64,000 nucleotides of DNA from Streptomyces albus subsp. albus (GCF_000719865.1 NZ_JOID01000026.1:1-64000), one strand, 5' to 3'; positions 7,811 to 16,031 are shown, counted from the first letter of the stretch. The notes: generated by a model from the letters alone, not told the origin. Program-made: numbers and translations.

Positions 7811-8200
7811 ATGCAGCGAGGCAGCGACCGGCTCAACGTGCACCACGACGACGAGATGAAGCACCAGCTCCAGGGCATGCTGCGCTCCGGGCACTCCACC
7901 CGGGCGGAGGAGTGGCACGACCCCGAGCCCGCCGCCGAGGACGACCCCGCGACCGGCCTGCGCCCGGCCCCGTCCGCCGACGCGGGCGACGAGGCCGAGG
8001 CGGAGGCCCTCCGCTCCGAACTGGCCCGGTACCTCGGCCGCACCCCGTTCCCCGGCCGGCGCGACCAGCTGCTGACCACACTGCGCGAACGCAACGCCCC
8101 CGACCGCCTGGTGGGCCTGATCGGCGATCTCCCGGGCGACCAGGACTACCGCAATGTGCAGGACGTGATGGTGGCCCTCGGCCGCAAGCCCCGGTCCTGA
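7811..8200 (+). CDS. DUF2795 protein
   Basis: A 129-residue soluble acidic protein. The C-terminal half, with RYLGRTPFPGRRDQLLTTL and NVQDVMVALGR, matches DUF2795, a small domain of unknown function common in actinobacteria. The reading frame is open back to a GTG at 7691 that overlaps the baeRF stop codon. The ATG at 7811 has GGAGGA 5 nt upstream, and the intervening 40 codons are a low-complexity Gln/Arg stretch, so I prefer the shorter form. Close spacing makes co-transcription with the baeRF gene likely. Confidence 0.7.
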   Translation: MQRGSDRLNVHHDDEMKHQLQGMLRSGHSTRAEEWHDPEPAAEDDPATGLRPAPSADAGDEAEAEALRSELARYLGRTPFPGRRDQLLTTLRERNAPDRLVGLIGDLPGDQDYRNVQDVMVALGRKPRS

Positions 8201-8323
8201 CCCGGCCGGAGACAGGGAAGAGCCGCGGCCGCGCCCCGGGCGCCCCTGGCCGGCGGCCCGGCCCTGTGGGCCCGGACCCGGGGAACGCCGCACCGGCGCG
8301 GCGCCGCGCCCTCCCGGCCCCCC

Positions 8324-8348
8324 GCATACGCCGCGCCCCCGCGGGTAC
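8324..8348 (+). promoter_or_regulatory. SigB-type promoter for CBS gene
   Basis: GCAT, 15-nt spacer, GGGTAC fits GNNT-N14-16-GGGTAC. The CBS gene starts about 110 nt downstream. Confidence 0.45.
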
Positions 8349-8458
8349 TCCGGGGCGGAGGACGAACCCGCTCCCCGCCCGGAACCCGCGGGGACGGCGT
8401 GGGGACGGGGCCGACGGAGCGCCCCGCGGGCCCCGCGCCCCGAGGAGGCGACGCAGCC

Positions 8459-8938
8459 ATGGCACACGGAAACGGACACCGGACCGGACACGGACACGGA
8501 CAGGCGGAACACGTACGCGACATCATGACCCCCGCGGTGACCGCCGTGCGTCCCGACGCGTCGCTGGTCGAGGCCGCGGAGCTGATGCGGACTCATGACA
8601 TCGGCGACGTGGCGGTCGTGGAGGACAGCCGGCTCGTCGGCATCCTCACCGACCGGGACATCACGCTGCGCGCGGTGGCCGAGGGCGTCGACCCGCTGAC
8701 GATCAGCGTGCTGTCCGTCTGCACCCCGCGTCCCGTCACGGTCGGGCCGGACGAATCCGTGGACGCCGCCGTGATGCTGATGCGGACCAACGCGGTCCGG
8801 CGGCTGCCCGTCGTCGAGGACGGCAGGCCGCTCGGCATGGTCAGCATCGGCGACCTCGCCCTGGCCCGGGACCCGGGCTCGGCCCTCGCCGACATCAGCC
8901 GCGCCACCCCGGACACCTGGCCGGTCCAGGCGGTCTGA
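8459..8938 (+). CDS. Two-CBS-domain protein
   Basis: A 159-residue protein built of a His/Gly-rich N-terminal tail (residues 1-16) and a tandem CBS pair (Bateman module). CBS1 includes VRDIMTPAVTAVRPDASLVE and VGILTDRDITLRA; CBS2 includes VCTPRPVTVGPDESV and LGMVSIGDLA. CBS pairs bind adenine nucleotides and often report energy status; stand-alone versions are frequent in streptomycete stress regulons and are sometimes called hypoxic response proteins. The ATG at 8459 is chosen for GAGGAGG 10 nt upstream; an in-frame start 60 bp earlier lacks a ribosome site. Confidence 0.9.
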   Translation: MAHGNGHRTGHGHGQAEHVRDIMTPAVTAVRPDASLVEAAELMRTHDIGDVAVVEDSRLVGILTDRDITLRAVAEGVDPLTISVLSVCTPRPVTVGPDESVDAAVMLMRTNAVRRLPVVEDGRPLGMVSIGDLALARDPGSALADISRATPDTWPVQAV

Positions 8939-9592
8939 CCCCGGCCGGCCTCGCACGCCGCCTCGCCCCCGAGCCACACGGCACCGCGCGCCCCCGCTGG
9001 CCCACGCCGCCCTCAGCCCCAACGGACCGCGTGCGCCCTCGGCCCGAACGGACGGCGTGCGCCCCCGAACTCACGCCCGGCTGCGCACGTGAGCCGAGCG
9101 AGCGCAGCGTCCCCACCGGCTCGCCACCTCCCGCCGCCGCCCTGGCCCCACCGGGCCCGGGTCCATACGTGCAGGTGCGCACGTGCGCCCAGTGGGCACC
9201 GCGTCCACACCGGCCCGCCGCCCCGGGGCCCCTTGACCCCACGCGCCCGCTCGCCTCGACCGCGCAGGGCCCCCTGGCGCGCTCGGCCCGAACACCCTTC
9301 ACGTTTAGCGAGCCCCGCGTCCACACCGGCCCGCCGCCCCGGGGCCCCTTGACCCCACGCGCCCGCTCGCCTCGACCGCGCAGGGCCCCCTGGCGCGCTC
9401 GGCCCGAACGCCCCTCACGCCCAGTAGGCGCCGCGCCCACCGGCCCGCCGCCCCCATGCCCCCCTGATCCCACGCGTCGGCTCACCTCGGCCGCGCAGGG
9501 CCCGTGCCCCCTCGGCCCCGCGTCCCCCCGTCAGCCCCGCTCGCCCGCCGCCGGGGGCGGTGCCCCGCCCGGCAGCGGGTATGCGTGTGTCC
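8939..9592. repeat. Intergenic region with 116-bp tandem repeat
   Basis: Positions 9201-9293 and 9317-9409 are identical over 93 bp and lie exactly 116 bp apart. A third, degenerate copy begins at 9433, again 116 bp on, and is recognisable to about 9530. Shorter repeats with CGGCCCGAACGGAC motifs precede them (9015-9060). No credible gene or promoter is visible in the gap, which separates the CBS and PAP2-DAGK genes. Confidence 0.8.
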
Positions 9593-11104
9593 ATGACGGA
9601 AGACACGAGGGGCCGCTGGCACCGATGGCTCAGCGAAGGGGACCGGGCCGTGTTCGCCCGGGTGGCGGCACACCACTGGCCGGCCGGGGACCGTTTCCTG
9701 CCGCGCCTCACCCACAGCGCCAACCACGGCCGGCTGTGGTTCGGCCTGGCCGCCGGCCTGTGGGCGTTCGGCGGCGCCCGGGGCCGGCGCGCGGCCACCC
9801 GGGGCATGGCCTCACTGGCACTCGCCTCGGCCACCGTGAACACCCTGGGCAAGCGGTCGGTGCGCCGCGACCGCCCGATCATCGACGCCGTGCCGCACCT
9901 CCGCCGCGCCAAGCGGCAGCCGACCACCACGTCCTTCCCGTCCGGGCACTCGGCCTCCGCCGCGGCCTTCGCCGTGGGCGTCGCCCTGGAGTCCCGGCCC
10001 TTGGGCACGCTGCTGGCGCCGGTCGCCGCCGCCGTCGCCTTCTCCCGGGTCTACACCGGCGTGCACTACCCGAGCGACGTCGTCGCGGGCGCGGCCCTCG
10101 GCGCGGGCGCGGCCTACGCCGTCCGGGGCCTCGTGCCGTCGCGGCACCAACTGCCGCCTCCCGCCCGCCCGCGCGGCGACGCTCCCGCCCTGCCCGCGGG
10201 CGAGGGTCTGTTCGTCGTCGTCAACCCGCTCTCCGGCGCCCTGCCTCACCGGGCCGACCCGGTGCGGCTGTTGCGGGCGACGCTGCCGAAGGCGGAGATC
10301 GTGCGGCACGCCCCGGACCGGGCCCCGCTGACGACCGTGCTGGAGACCGCCGCGCGGGACGCCGCCGAACGGGGCGGCGCGCTCGGCGTCATCGGCGGTG
10401 ACGGCACGGTCAGCGCGGCCGCGACGGTCGCCCTCCAGTACGGGGTGCCGCTCGCCGTCCTTCCCGGCGGCACCTTCAACCACTTCGCGTCCGACCTCGG
10501 AGTGGAGGACATCCAGGACGCCTGCGCCGCCGTGGAGCGCGGCGACGCCGTCCGGGTGGACGTGGGCCGGCTGACCCCGAGCGACGGCCCCGGAGCCCTG
10601 CGCGAACCGACCTACTTCCTCAACACCTTCAGCCTCGGCTCCTATCCGGAGCTGGTGCGGCTGCGCGGGCACTGGTCGCCGCGGATCGGCGGCCCGGCCG
10701 CGACCCTGCTGGGCGTGGCGCACGTCCTGCGCACCTCCCGTCCGGTGAAGGCCGTGGTCAATGGCGTGCCGCGCTCCATGTGGCTGCTGTTCGCGGGCAA
10801 CGGCGCCTACCGCAGCGTGGGGCTGGCCCCGGTCCGCCGCTACGACCTGGCGGACGGCCTGCTCGACGTCCGGGTGGCGCACGGCGGCCGGTTCGCCCGC
10901 ACCCGCCTCGTCACCGCGGCGCTCACGGGCGCGCTCGCCCGCTCCCCCTTCTACACCGCCGCGCGTCCGCGCCGGCTGCGCGTCTCGGGGCTGCCGACCG
11001 GTACCCACATGGCGTACGACGGCGAAGTCGCCCCCGCTCCCCCGGCCTTCGTCATCGACAAGGCCGAGGAGGCGCTGACCGTCTACCGGGCGGTCCCGGA
11101 CTGA
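9593..11104 (+). CDS. PAP2 phosphatase-diacylglycerol/sphingosine kinase fusion
   Basis: A 503-residue bifunctional lipid enzyme. Residues 1-170 form a type 2 phosphatidic acid phosphatase domain with the complete signature KRSVRRDRP (87-95), PSGHS (116-120) and SRVYTGVHYPSD (141-152) within hydrophobic helices. Residues about 205-500 form a diacylglycerol-kinase catalytic domain with GGDGT (268-272) and PGGTFNHFA (291-299). The two halves catalyse opposite steps, lipid phosphate removal and addition, so the pair may remodel phospholipid or polyprenyl phosphate pools at the membrane. The start could be 9581 or 9593 (both ATG); neither has a clear ribosome site. The fusion is known in actinobacteria but its physiological substrate is not. 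Confidence 0.9.
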   Translation: MTEDTRGRWHRWLSEGDRAVFARVAAHHWPAGDRFLPRLTHSANHGRLWFGLAAGLWAFGGARGRRAATRGMASLALASATVNTLGKRSVRRDRPIIDAVPHLRRAKRQPTTTSFPSGHSASAAAFAVGVALESRPLGTLLAPVAAAVAFSRVYTGVHYPSDVVAGAALGAGAAYAVRGLVPSRHQLPPPARPRGDAPALPAGEGLFVVVNPLSGALPHRADPVRLLRATLPKAEIVRHAPDRAPLTTVLETAARDAAERGGALGVIGGDGTVSAAATVALQYGVPLAVLPGGTFNHFASDLGVEDIQDACAAVERGDAVRVDVGRLTPSDGPGALREPTYFLNTFSLGSYPELVRLRGHWSPRIGGPAATLLGVAHVLRTSRPVKAVVNGVPRSMWLLFAGNGAYRSVGLAPVRRYDLADGLLDVRVAHGGRFARTRLVTAALTGALARSPFYTAARPRRLRVSGLPTGTHMAYDGEVAPAPPAFVIDKAEEALTVYRAVPD

Positions 11105-11478
11105 GCGTTCGGCCCGGGGGCGCGGGCTGACGGACCGGCGGCCGGCCACCCTCCGGCTCACCTGGCCCCGGACTCGCCCGGTCCTTCGGGCCCACCGGCC
11201 CACCGGCCCAGGCTCTCAGGCTCGCTCCGGCGGCCCCCGGCGCCTCGCGGGCGGACGCGCGTCCCGGCCCGGCGCCTGCGGCGGGAAGAGGTCGTCGGTG
11301 GCCGTCTCCACCCGGGGCGGCCGGTGGGTACCGCACGGCACCCTCCGGCACCAGTGCGGCACCGGTGGTGGGTCCCGGGCCCGCGACGCGTCAACCACAT
11401 AGTGAGACATAGTTCTCGCCATGCGAGACTCCGTTCTACACTGCGGCTCCCCGCACGCCTCGACCGGAAGGGGCCGCC
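11105..11478. other. Intergenic region holding methyltransferase promoter
   Basis: A 374-bp gap. Its first 280 bp show nothing recognisable. The last 90 bp, unusually AT-rich, contain the promoter and palindrome described at 11414-11442. Confidence 0.5.
11414..11442 (+). promoter_or_regulatory. Promoter with overlapping palindromic operator
   Basis: The perfect inverted repeat TCTCGC-CAT-GCGAGA occupies 11414-11428. TACACT at 11437-11442 is a good -10 box, and its -35 position, 17 bp upstream, falls on the left arm. A related half-site, TGAGAC, lies at 11403-11408. A repressor binding here would block the promoter. Confidence 0.5.
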
Positions 11479-12501
11479 GTGCCCGACCGCACCGACGTAC
11501 GAGACGAGCCGGCCGCGCGGGCCGGAGCAGCCGAGGAGACCGGCGGGCCCGCCGAGCCCGGCGGAACCCACGACACCGGAGAGCAGGAACAGCACGGAGG
11601 AGCCGACAGGCCACCGCAGGACGGACAAGACACGCAGACCCGGCAACACGTGCCGGCCGATCAGCCCGGGCAGGCCGAACAGCCCTCCGGGGCCCCGGCC
11701 GCCGTCTACACCCACGGCCACCACGAGTCCGTGCTCCGCTCGCACACCTGGCGGACCGCGGCCAACTCCGCCGCCTATCTGCTGGGCGAGCTGCGCCCCG
11801 GCATGACCGTCCTGGACGTCGGCTGCGGCCCCGGAACCATCACCGCCGACCTCGCCCGGCTCGTCGCCCCCGGCCGGGTCACCGGGATCGACGCCGCCCC
11901 GGGCATCCTCGACCGGGCCCGGTCGGTGGCAGCCGAACGCGGCCTGAAAACCGTCGACTTCATCGTGGCCGACATCTCGGATCTGCCCTTCCCCGACGAC
12001 TCCTTCGACGTCGTCCACGCCCACCAGGTCCTCCAGCACGTCGGCGACCCGGTCGGCGCGCTGCGCGAGATGCGCCGCGTCTGCCGCCCCGGCGGCGTGG
12101 TCGCCGCCCGAGACTCCGACTACGCGGCCATGACCTGGTATCCGGGCTCCCCCGCCCTCGACGCCTGGCTGGACCTCTACCGCCGGGTCGCCCGCGGCAA
12201 CGGCGGCGAACCGGACGCCGGAAGGAGACTGCTGTCCTGGGCCCGGCAGGCCGGTTTCACCGACATCACGGCCTCCGCGTCCACCTGGTGTTACGCCACC
12301 GAGGAGGACCGCGCCTGGTGGAGCGGCCTGTGGGCGGACCGCACCGTGGACTCGTCGTACGCGCGCCTCGCGGTGGACGGCGGTCACGCCCGCGAAGAGG
12401 AGCTGCGCCGGATCGCCCGTGCCTGGCGGGAGTGGAGCACGAGCCCGGACGGCTGGTTCGCCGTCCTGCACGGCGAGATCCTCTGCCGCACCGCCGGCTG
12501 A
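11479..12501 (+). CDS. SAM-dependent methyltransferase (class I)
   Basis: A 340-residue protein with a disordered Glu/Gln/Pro-rich N-terminal 75 residues and a class I methyltransferase domain. Motif I is VLDVGCGPGTITADLA (about 110-125), the acidic loop is VTGIDAAPG, and post-I/motif II sequences are FIVADISDLPFPDDSFDVVH and LREMRRVCRPGGVV. The C-terminal region (WYPGSPALDAWLDLY) resembles ubiE/arsenite-like methyltransferases of actinobacteria, but the substrate cannot be assigned. The GTG at 11479 has GGAAGGGG about 8 nt upstream. A palindrome over the promoter suggests tight regulation by an unlinked repressor. Confidence 0.85.
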   Translation: MPDRTDVRDEPAARAGAAEETGGPAEPGGTHDTGEQEQHGGADRPPQDGQDTQTRQHVPADQPGQAEQPSGAPAAVYTHGHHESVLRSHTWRTAANSAAYLLGELRPGMTVLDVGCGPGTITADLARLVAPGRVTGIDAAPGILDRARSVAAERGLKTVDFIVADISDLPFPDDSFDVVHAHQVLQHVGDPVGALREMRRVCRPGGVVAARDSDYAAMTWYPGSPALDAWLDLYRRVARGNGGEPDAGRRLLSWARQAGFTDITASASTWCYATEEDRAWWSGLWADRTVDSSYARLAVDGGHAREEELRRIARAWREWSTSPDGWFAVLHGEILCRTAG

Positions 12502-12636
12502 GTGCCCCGGCGGGCGACGTTCACCCGTTCCGGGAGCGCCGTCCGGCGCGTGACCCGGGCAGCGCGTTCCCCGGGCCCGGAGAACCCGGGGGCTGCCGGG
12601 CCGCCCCGGCGGGGCGAACGCCGCCGGTCGGGGCAC

Positions 12637-12642
12637 TAGGCT
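12637..12642 (+). promoter_or_regulatory. -10 box TAGGCT, near-leaderless start
   Basis: TAGGCT ends 8 nt before the ATG at 12651 with no Shine-Dalgarno sequence between. Confidence 0.45.
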
Positions 12643-12650
12643 CAAGCGGC

Positions 12651-13007
12651 ATGGAAATCCTGGGTACTTCACTCCGTGTCTGCGTGGACGACCTGGACGC
12701 CGCCGTCGGCGTCTATGAGCGCCTGACCGGCGAACGGGCGGTGCGCTCCCGGCGCGGCGGCGTCACGGTCGCGGCGGTGGGCGCGTTCCTGCTGATGAGC
12801 GGGGACGAGGCCGAGCTCGAACTGCTGCGGAAGGTCACCGCCACCATCGCGGTGAAGGACGTGGACGAGGCGCACCGGACGCTCACCGAGGTGGGCGCGC
12901 GGATCCTCGCGGGCCCGCTGCCCACCCCGGGACGGAATCTGCTGGCCCTCCACCCGGACGGCTCGATCTTCGAGTACGTCGACGGCGGTGCGCCGGACGC
13001 CCGGTGA
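12651..13007 (+). CDS. VOC-superfamily (glyoxalase-like) protein
   Basis: A 118-residue protein of the vicinal oxygen chelate fold. The first beta-alpha unit is SLRVCVDDLDAAVGVYERLT and the closing unit is LLALHPDGSIFEYVDGG. The C-terminal Glu (IFEY) is in the usual metal-ligand position, but the N-terminal His expected in true glyoxalases is not obvious (Arg/Cys at that place). It may bind a small molecule rather than catalyse glyoxalase chemistry. It stands alone between a methyltransferase and a convergent oxidoreductase. Confidence 0.75.
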   Translation: MEILGTSLRVCVDDLDAAVGVYERLTGERAVRSRRGGVTVAAVGAFLLMSGDEAELELLRKVTATIAVKDVDEAHRTLTEVGARILAGPLPTPGRNLLALHPDGSIFEYVDGGAPDAR

Positions 13008-13189
13008 CGCCCGTCCGCGGCGGCCCGGCCGCGGCGGACGCTCCGTACCGGCCGGTCCGCTCGGGCTGCCGGGGCTCCGGGCCTCGGGGGCTCCGGACGG
13101 CCGGACCGTCAGCCCGCGGGGCGTCGCGGCGGCAGCCGGTCATCAGCCGTCAGCCCGGCCGCCCGTCACGCCATCAGGCCGTCGCCCGC

Positions 13190-13235
13190 AGCGCGTCAGA
13201 CCATCAGACCGTCAGACCGTCAGACCGTCAGACCG
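13190..13235. repeat. Octamer tandem repeat (CAGACCGT)
   Basis: Five to six head-to-tail copies of CAGACCGT or one-base variants run across the stop codon of the minus-strand oxidoreductase gene (stop at 13228). Looser copies extend upstream to about 13140. Confidence 0.75.
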
Positions 13236-14142
13236 TCAGGACGATCTTGCCGCGGGTGCGCCCCTCCTGGCTGAGCCGGAACGCCTCCGCCACCTGCTCC
13301 AGCGGGAGTTCCCTGTCGACGTTGACGGTGAGCTTCCCGGCATCGGCCAGCTCGCCGAGTGCGGTGAGGTCGGCCGTGTCGGGCCGTACGAAGACGTAGC
13401 GGCCGCCGGACCCGGCGACCGACGGGTCCACGACCGACACGACGCGCGCGGCCGACTTGGCCAGCTCCAGCGATGCCGCGATCGCGTCACCGCCCACGAA
13501 GTCGAGCGCCACGTCGACACCCTCGGGCGCCAGCTTCCGCACCCGCTCCGCCAGTCCGGCGCCATAGGTGACGGGCTCGGCCCCGAGCGACCTCAGATAG
13601 TCGTGATTGCGCTCACTGGCGGTGCCGATGACCCGCGCGCCCTGCGCCACCGCGATCTGCACCGCGAACGATCCGACACCGCCGGCCGCCGCGTGCACCA
13701 GCACGGTGTCGCCCTTGCCCGCCTCCGCGGCGCGCAGCGACTGGTGGGCCGTGAGCCCGGCCAGCGGCAGCCCGGCCGCCTGCTGCCAGCTGAGGGAGGC
13801 GGGCTTGCGGGCCAGGGTGCGGAAGGGGGCGGCGACGAGTTCGGCGTAGGTCCCGAACTGCGCCACGTCCTGCCGGTTGTAGCCGATCACCTCGTCGCCC
13901 GGGGCGAACTCGGTGATCGCCGGACCGACGCGTTCCACCACTCCGGCCACGTCCCAGCCGGGGATCAGCGGGAAGTTGGCCTGCAGGACCTGGTCCAGAT
14001 AGCCGGCGGTGACCTTCCAGTCCACGGGGTTGACCCCGGCGGCCTTGACCCGGATGAGCACGCTGTCCGGGCCGACCTTGGGCTCGGGGGCTTCGGTGAG
14101 CTTCGGCGTTTCGCCGTATGAGTTGATCGTCACTGCCTTCAT
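13228..14142 (-). CDS. NADPH:quinone reductase-like MDR oxidoreductase
   Basis: A 304-residue zinc-independent medium-chain dehydrogenase/reductase. The GroES-like N-terminal domain includes VKAAGVNPVDWKVTAGY and IPGWDVAGVVERVG; the Rossmann domain has VLVHAAAGGVGSFAVQIA. No structural or catalytic Zn-binding cysteines are present, as expected for the quinone reductase branch. It probably reduces quinones or enones with NADPH. The ATG at 14142 (MKAVTINSYG, the family's usual start) has GGAG 9 nt upstream; a TTG five codons earlier is ignored. Confidence 0.9.
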   Translation of the reverse strand: MKAVTINSYGETPKLTEAPEPKVGPDSVLIRVKAAGVNPVDWKVTAGYLDQVLQANFPLIPGWDVAGVVERVGPAITEFAPGDEVIGYNRQDVAQFGTYAELVAAPFRTLARKPASLSWQQAAGLPLAGLTAHQSLRAAEAGKGDTVLVHAAAGGVGSFAVQIAVAQGARVIGTASERNHDYLRSLGAEPVTYGAGLAERVRKLAPEGVDVALDFVGGDAIAASLELAKSAARVVSVVDPSVAGSGGRYVFVRPDTADLTALGELADAGKLTVNVDRELPLEQVAEAFRLSQEGRTRGKIVLTV

Positions 14143-14297
14143 ATGGGACTCCAACAAGGCTCGGGGAAGGGGGCATTCCCGGTCGTGGACATGATCGCCG
14201 CAATCGGCCCCGTCTCCCGGTGACGGCCGGGGCGCGTTCCGGTGACGGCCGGTGTGACGGCGGGGGTGACGGCGGGGGCGGCAAGGCTGCGGGGCGG

Positions 14298-15194
14298 TCA
14301 GGGTTGGGACAGCACAGACTCCAGCAGGTCGGCGAGGAGCACCGCGCCCTCCCCCTCGGGGTCGAGGTCCGGGTCGTAGATGGTGACGTTGAGCCCGGCG
14401 CAGCGTGGCGAACGCACCAGGGGCCGCAGGAGGTCGTGCGCTTCCTCGACGGTGAGCCCGTCCGGGTCGGGGCTGTCCACGGCGGGCATCACGGACGGGT
14501 CGAGCACGTCCGCGTCGAAGTGCACCCAGAAGCCGTTCAGCGTATGGGCCTCCAGGCTCTCCAGGCAGCGGTGCGCCACCTGGCCGGCGCCCCGGCTCCG
14601 GACCTCCCCGACGCTGTAGGCGGGGATCCTCAGCTCGCCCAGTTCCGGGCGGGCCTCGTCGTAGTCGCGGATGCCGATGACCCGCACGTCCTCGTCCCGC
14701 ACGTAGGGGCGCAGCCCTTCCAGGTCGGTCAGGTCCGGCTGGCCGCGCCCGGTGGACAGGGCCAGCTCCTCACCGCCGGCGGCCCCGACACGGGTGGAGT
14801 TGCCGGGATGACGGAAGTCGGAGCTGCCGTCGAGCACCACCACGCCGTAGCGGCCGATGCGGCGCAGGGCGAGCGCGGCGCCGAGCTGGATGCTGCAGTC
14901 GCCGCCGAGGACCACGGGGAAGTCTCCGGCCCGCACGTGCTGCTCGACGCGGTCCGCCAGCTTCGGGGTGTACGCGGCGATGGCGGCGGCGTTGAACACG
15001 CCGTCCCCGTCCCGCCACGGGCCCCGGTCGTAGCGGGGCGGCACCACCACCCCGCCCTCGTGGGCGCCGAGCCGCTCCAGCAGCCGCTGCTCGCGCAGCG
15101 CGCCCGCGAGCTTGTAGCAGCCGGGAACCGTGCCGGGGACCGGCGGGCGCAGGCCGAGGTTGGACGGGGCATCGATCAGCACAGTGCGGCGCAT
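14298..15194 (-). CDS. Arginase/agmatinase-fold protein with altered metal site
   Basis: A 298-residue ureohydrolase-fold protein. GGDCS replaces the usual GGDHS and DGSSD replaces the usual DAHxD, while the third motif, HFDADVLDP, is normal. Two of the histidines that hold the binuclear manganese are thus Cys and Ser. Relatives with GGDCS exist in actinobacteria and are annotated as arginase family; loss of the second His is more unusual. The protein may be a weak hydrolase, use another metal, or have lost activity. The ATG at 15194 (MRRTVLIDAP) is preceded by CAGAGT 6 nt upstream, a -10-like box suggesting a leaderless message; earlier in-frame ATGs give a non-homologous tail. Confidence 0.8.
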   Translation of the reverse strand: MRRTVLIDAPSNLGLRPPVPGTVPGCYKLAGALREQRLLERLGAHEGGVVVPPRYDRGPWRDGDGVFNAAAIAAYTPKLADRVEQHVRAGDFPVVLGGDCSIQLGAALALRRIGRYGVVVLDGSSDFRHPGNSTRVGAAGGEELALSTGRGQPDLTDLEGLRPYVRDEDVRVIGIRDYDEARPELGELRIPAYSVGEVRSRGAGQVAHRCLESLEAHTLNGFWVHFDADVLDPSVMPAVDSPDPDGLTVEEAHDLLRPLVRSPRCAGLNVTIYDPDLDPEGEGAVLLADLLESVLSQP

Positions 15195-15290
15195 GTTTTC
15201 ACTCTGGCACGACATCCGCCGGGGCATGAGGTCATGCTCGGCGGATCGGAGCATCGGGCCGCCCGGCCGGGGGCCACGGTTCCCGGTCTC

Positions 15291-15380
15291 CGGGTCACCG
15301 CTGCCCGGGTCACCGCTGCCCGGATCAGCGCTGTCCGGATCAGCGCTGTCCGGGTCCCCGCCGTCCGGGTCACGGGCGCG
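15291..15380. repeat. 15-bp tandem repeat, six units
   Basis: Six consecutive 15-mers of the type CGGGTCACCGCTGCC, with the first two identical and the third and fourth identical to each other. They occupy the gap between the GNAT gene (stop at 15480) and the arginase-like gene. Confidence 0.85.
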
Positions 15381-15479
15381 GCACGCCGGTACGGAGCCTC
15401 ACCGGCGCGGCCCGCCCCTGCCGATACGCCGGCGGCCCCCGCGCCCCCGCGCCCCCGCCCCCGGAGCACCGGCGCCGGG

Positions 15480-16031
15480 TCAGCCCGGCCCGGCGCTCCG
15501 CGTCATCTCGGTGGTGACGGCCCAGCGCTCGTGGTCACGCCAGGCGCCGTTGATGAAGAGGAAGTCCGGGGAGAGCCCTTCCCGGCGGAAGCCGAGCCGC
15601 CGTACGAGCCGCAGCGACGGTTCGTTGCCCGGCTGCACATTCGCCTCGATCCGGTGCAGCCCCAGCTCGCCAAAGGCGTGGCGCAGCAGGAGACGCAGCC
15701 CTTCGGCCATCAGTCCGCGCCCGGCCGCGTGGACGAAGGCCCCGTAGCCCAGCGCACCGCACTGGAAGGCGCCGCGGACGATGTTGTTGACGGCGGCGCC
15801 GCCCGCGATGTCGCCGCTCTCCAGCTCGCAGATGACGAAGCCCTCACGGTCCGGCTCGTCGAAGCGCTGCCGGTAGGCGGTGAAGTCCTCGGGGCGGGCG
15901 GGCAGGGCGACCCAGGGGTGGTGGAACTCCGCGCTCTGCCGCGCTCGTTCCGTGAACTCCGCCATGTCCTCCTCGTGGAGGTGCCGCAGCCCCACCCGGG
16001 CTCCGGTCAGGAGATACGCGTCGTCGGACAC
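15480..16031 (-). CDS. GNAT acetyltransferase (RimJ/RimL type)
   Basis: A 183-residue N-acetyltransferase. Typical elements are RVGLRHLHEEDMAEFTERAR at the start, GGAAVNNIVRGAFQCGALGY in the core, the acetyl-CoA loop AAGRGLMAEGLRLLLRHAF, and EANVQPGNEPSLRLVRRLGF. This is the RimJ/RimL pattern, so the acceptor is probably a protein N-terminus or an amine. The reading frame is open 38 codons upstream, but I start at the GTG at 16031 because TACGAT lies 6 nt before it and the family homology begins there. Confidence 0.9.
   Translation of the reverse strand: MSDDAYLLTGARVGLRHLHEEDMAEFTERARQSAEFHHPWVALPARPEDFTAYRQRFDEPDREGFVICELESGDIAGGAAVNNIVRGAFQCGALGYGAFVHAAGRGLMAEGLRLLLRHAFGELGLHRIEANVQPGNEPSLRLVRRLGFRREGLSPDFLFINGAWRDHERWAVTTEMTRSAGPG

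Noticed and set aside
9577..9582. GGGTAT as a SigB-type -10 before the PAP2-DAGK gene
   Set aside because: No GNNT element lies 14-16 nt upstream; the nearest candidate is CGGT.
13190..13235. Possible CRISPR-like array
   Set aside because: The units are 8 bp with no spacers and no cas genes are near.
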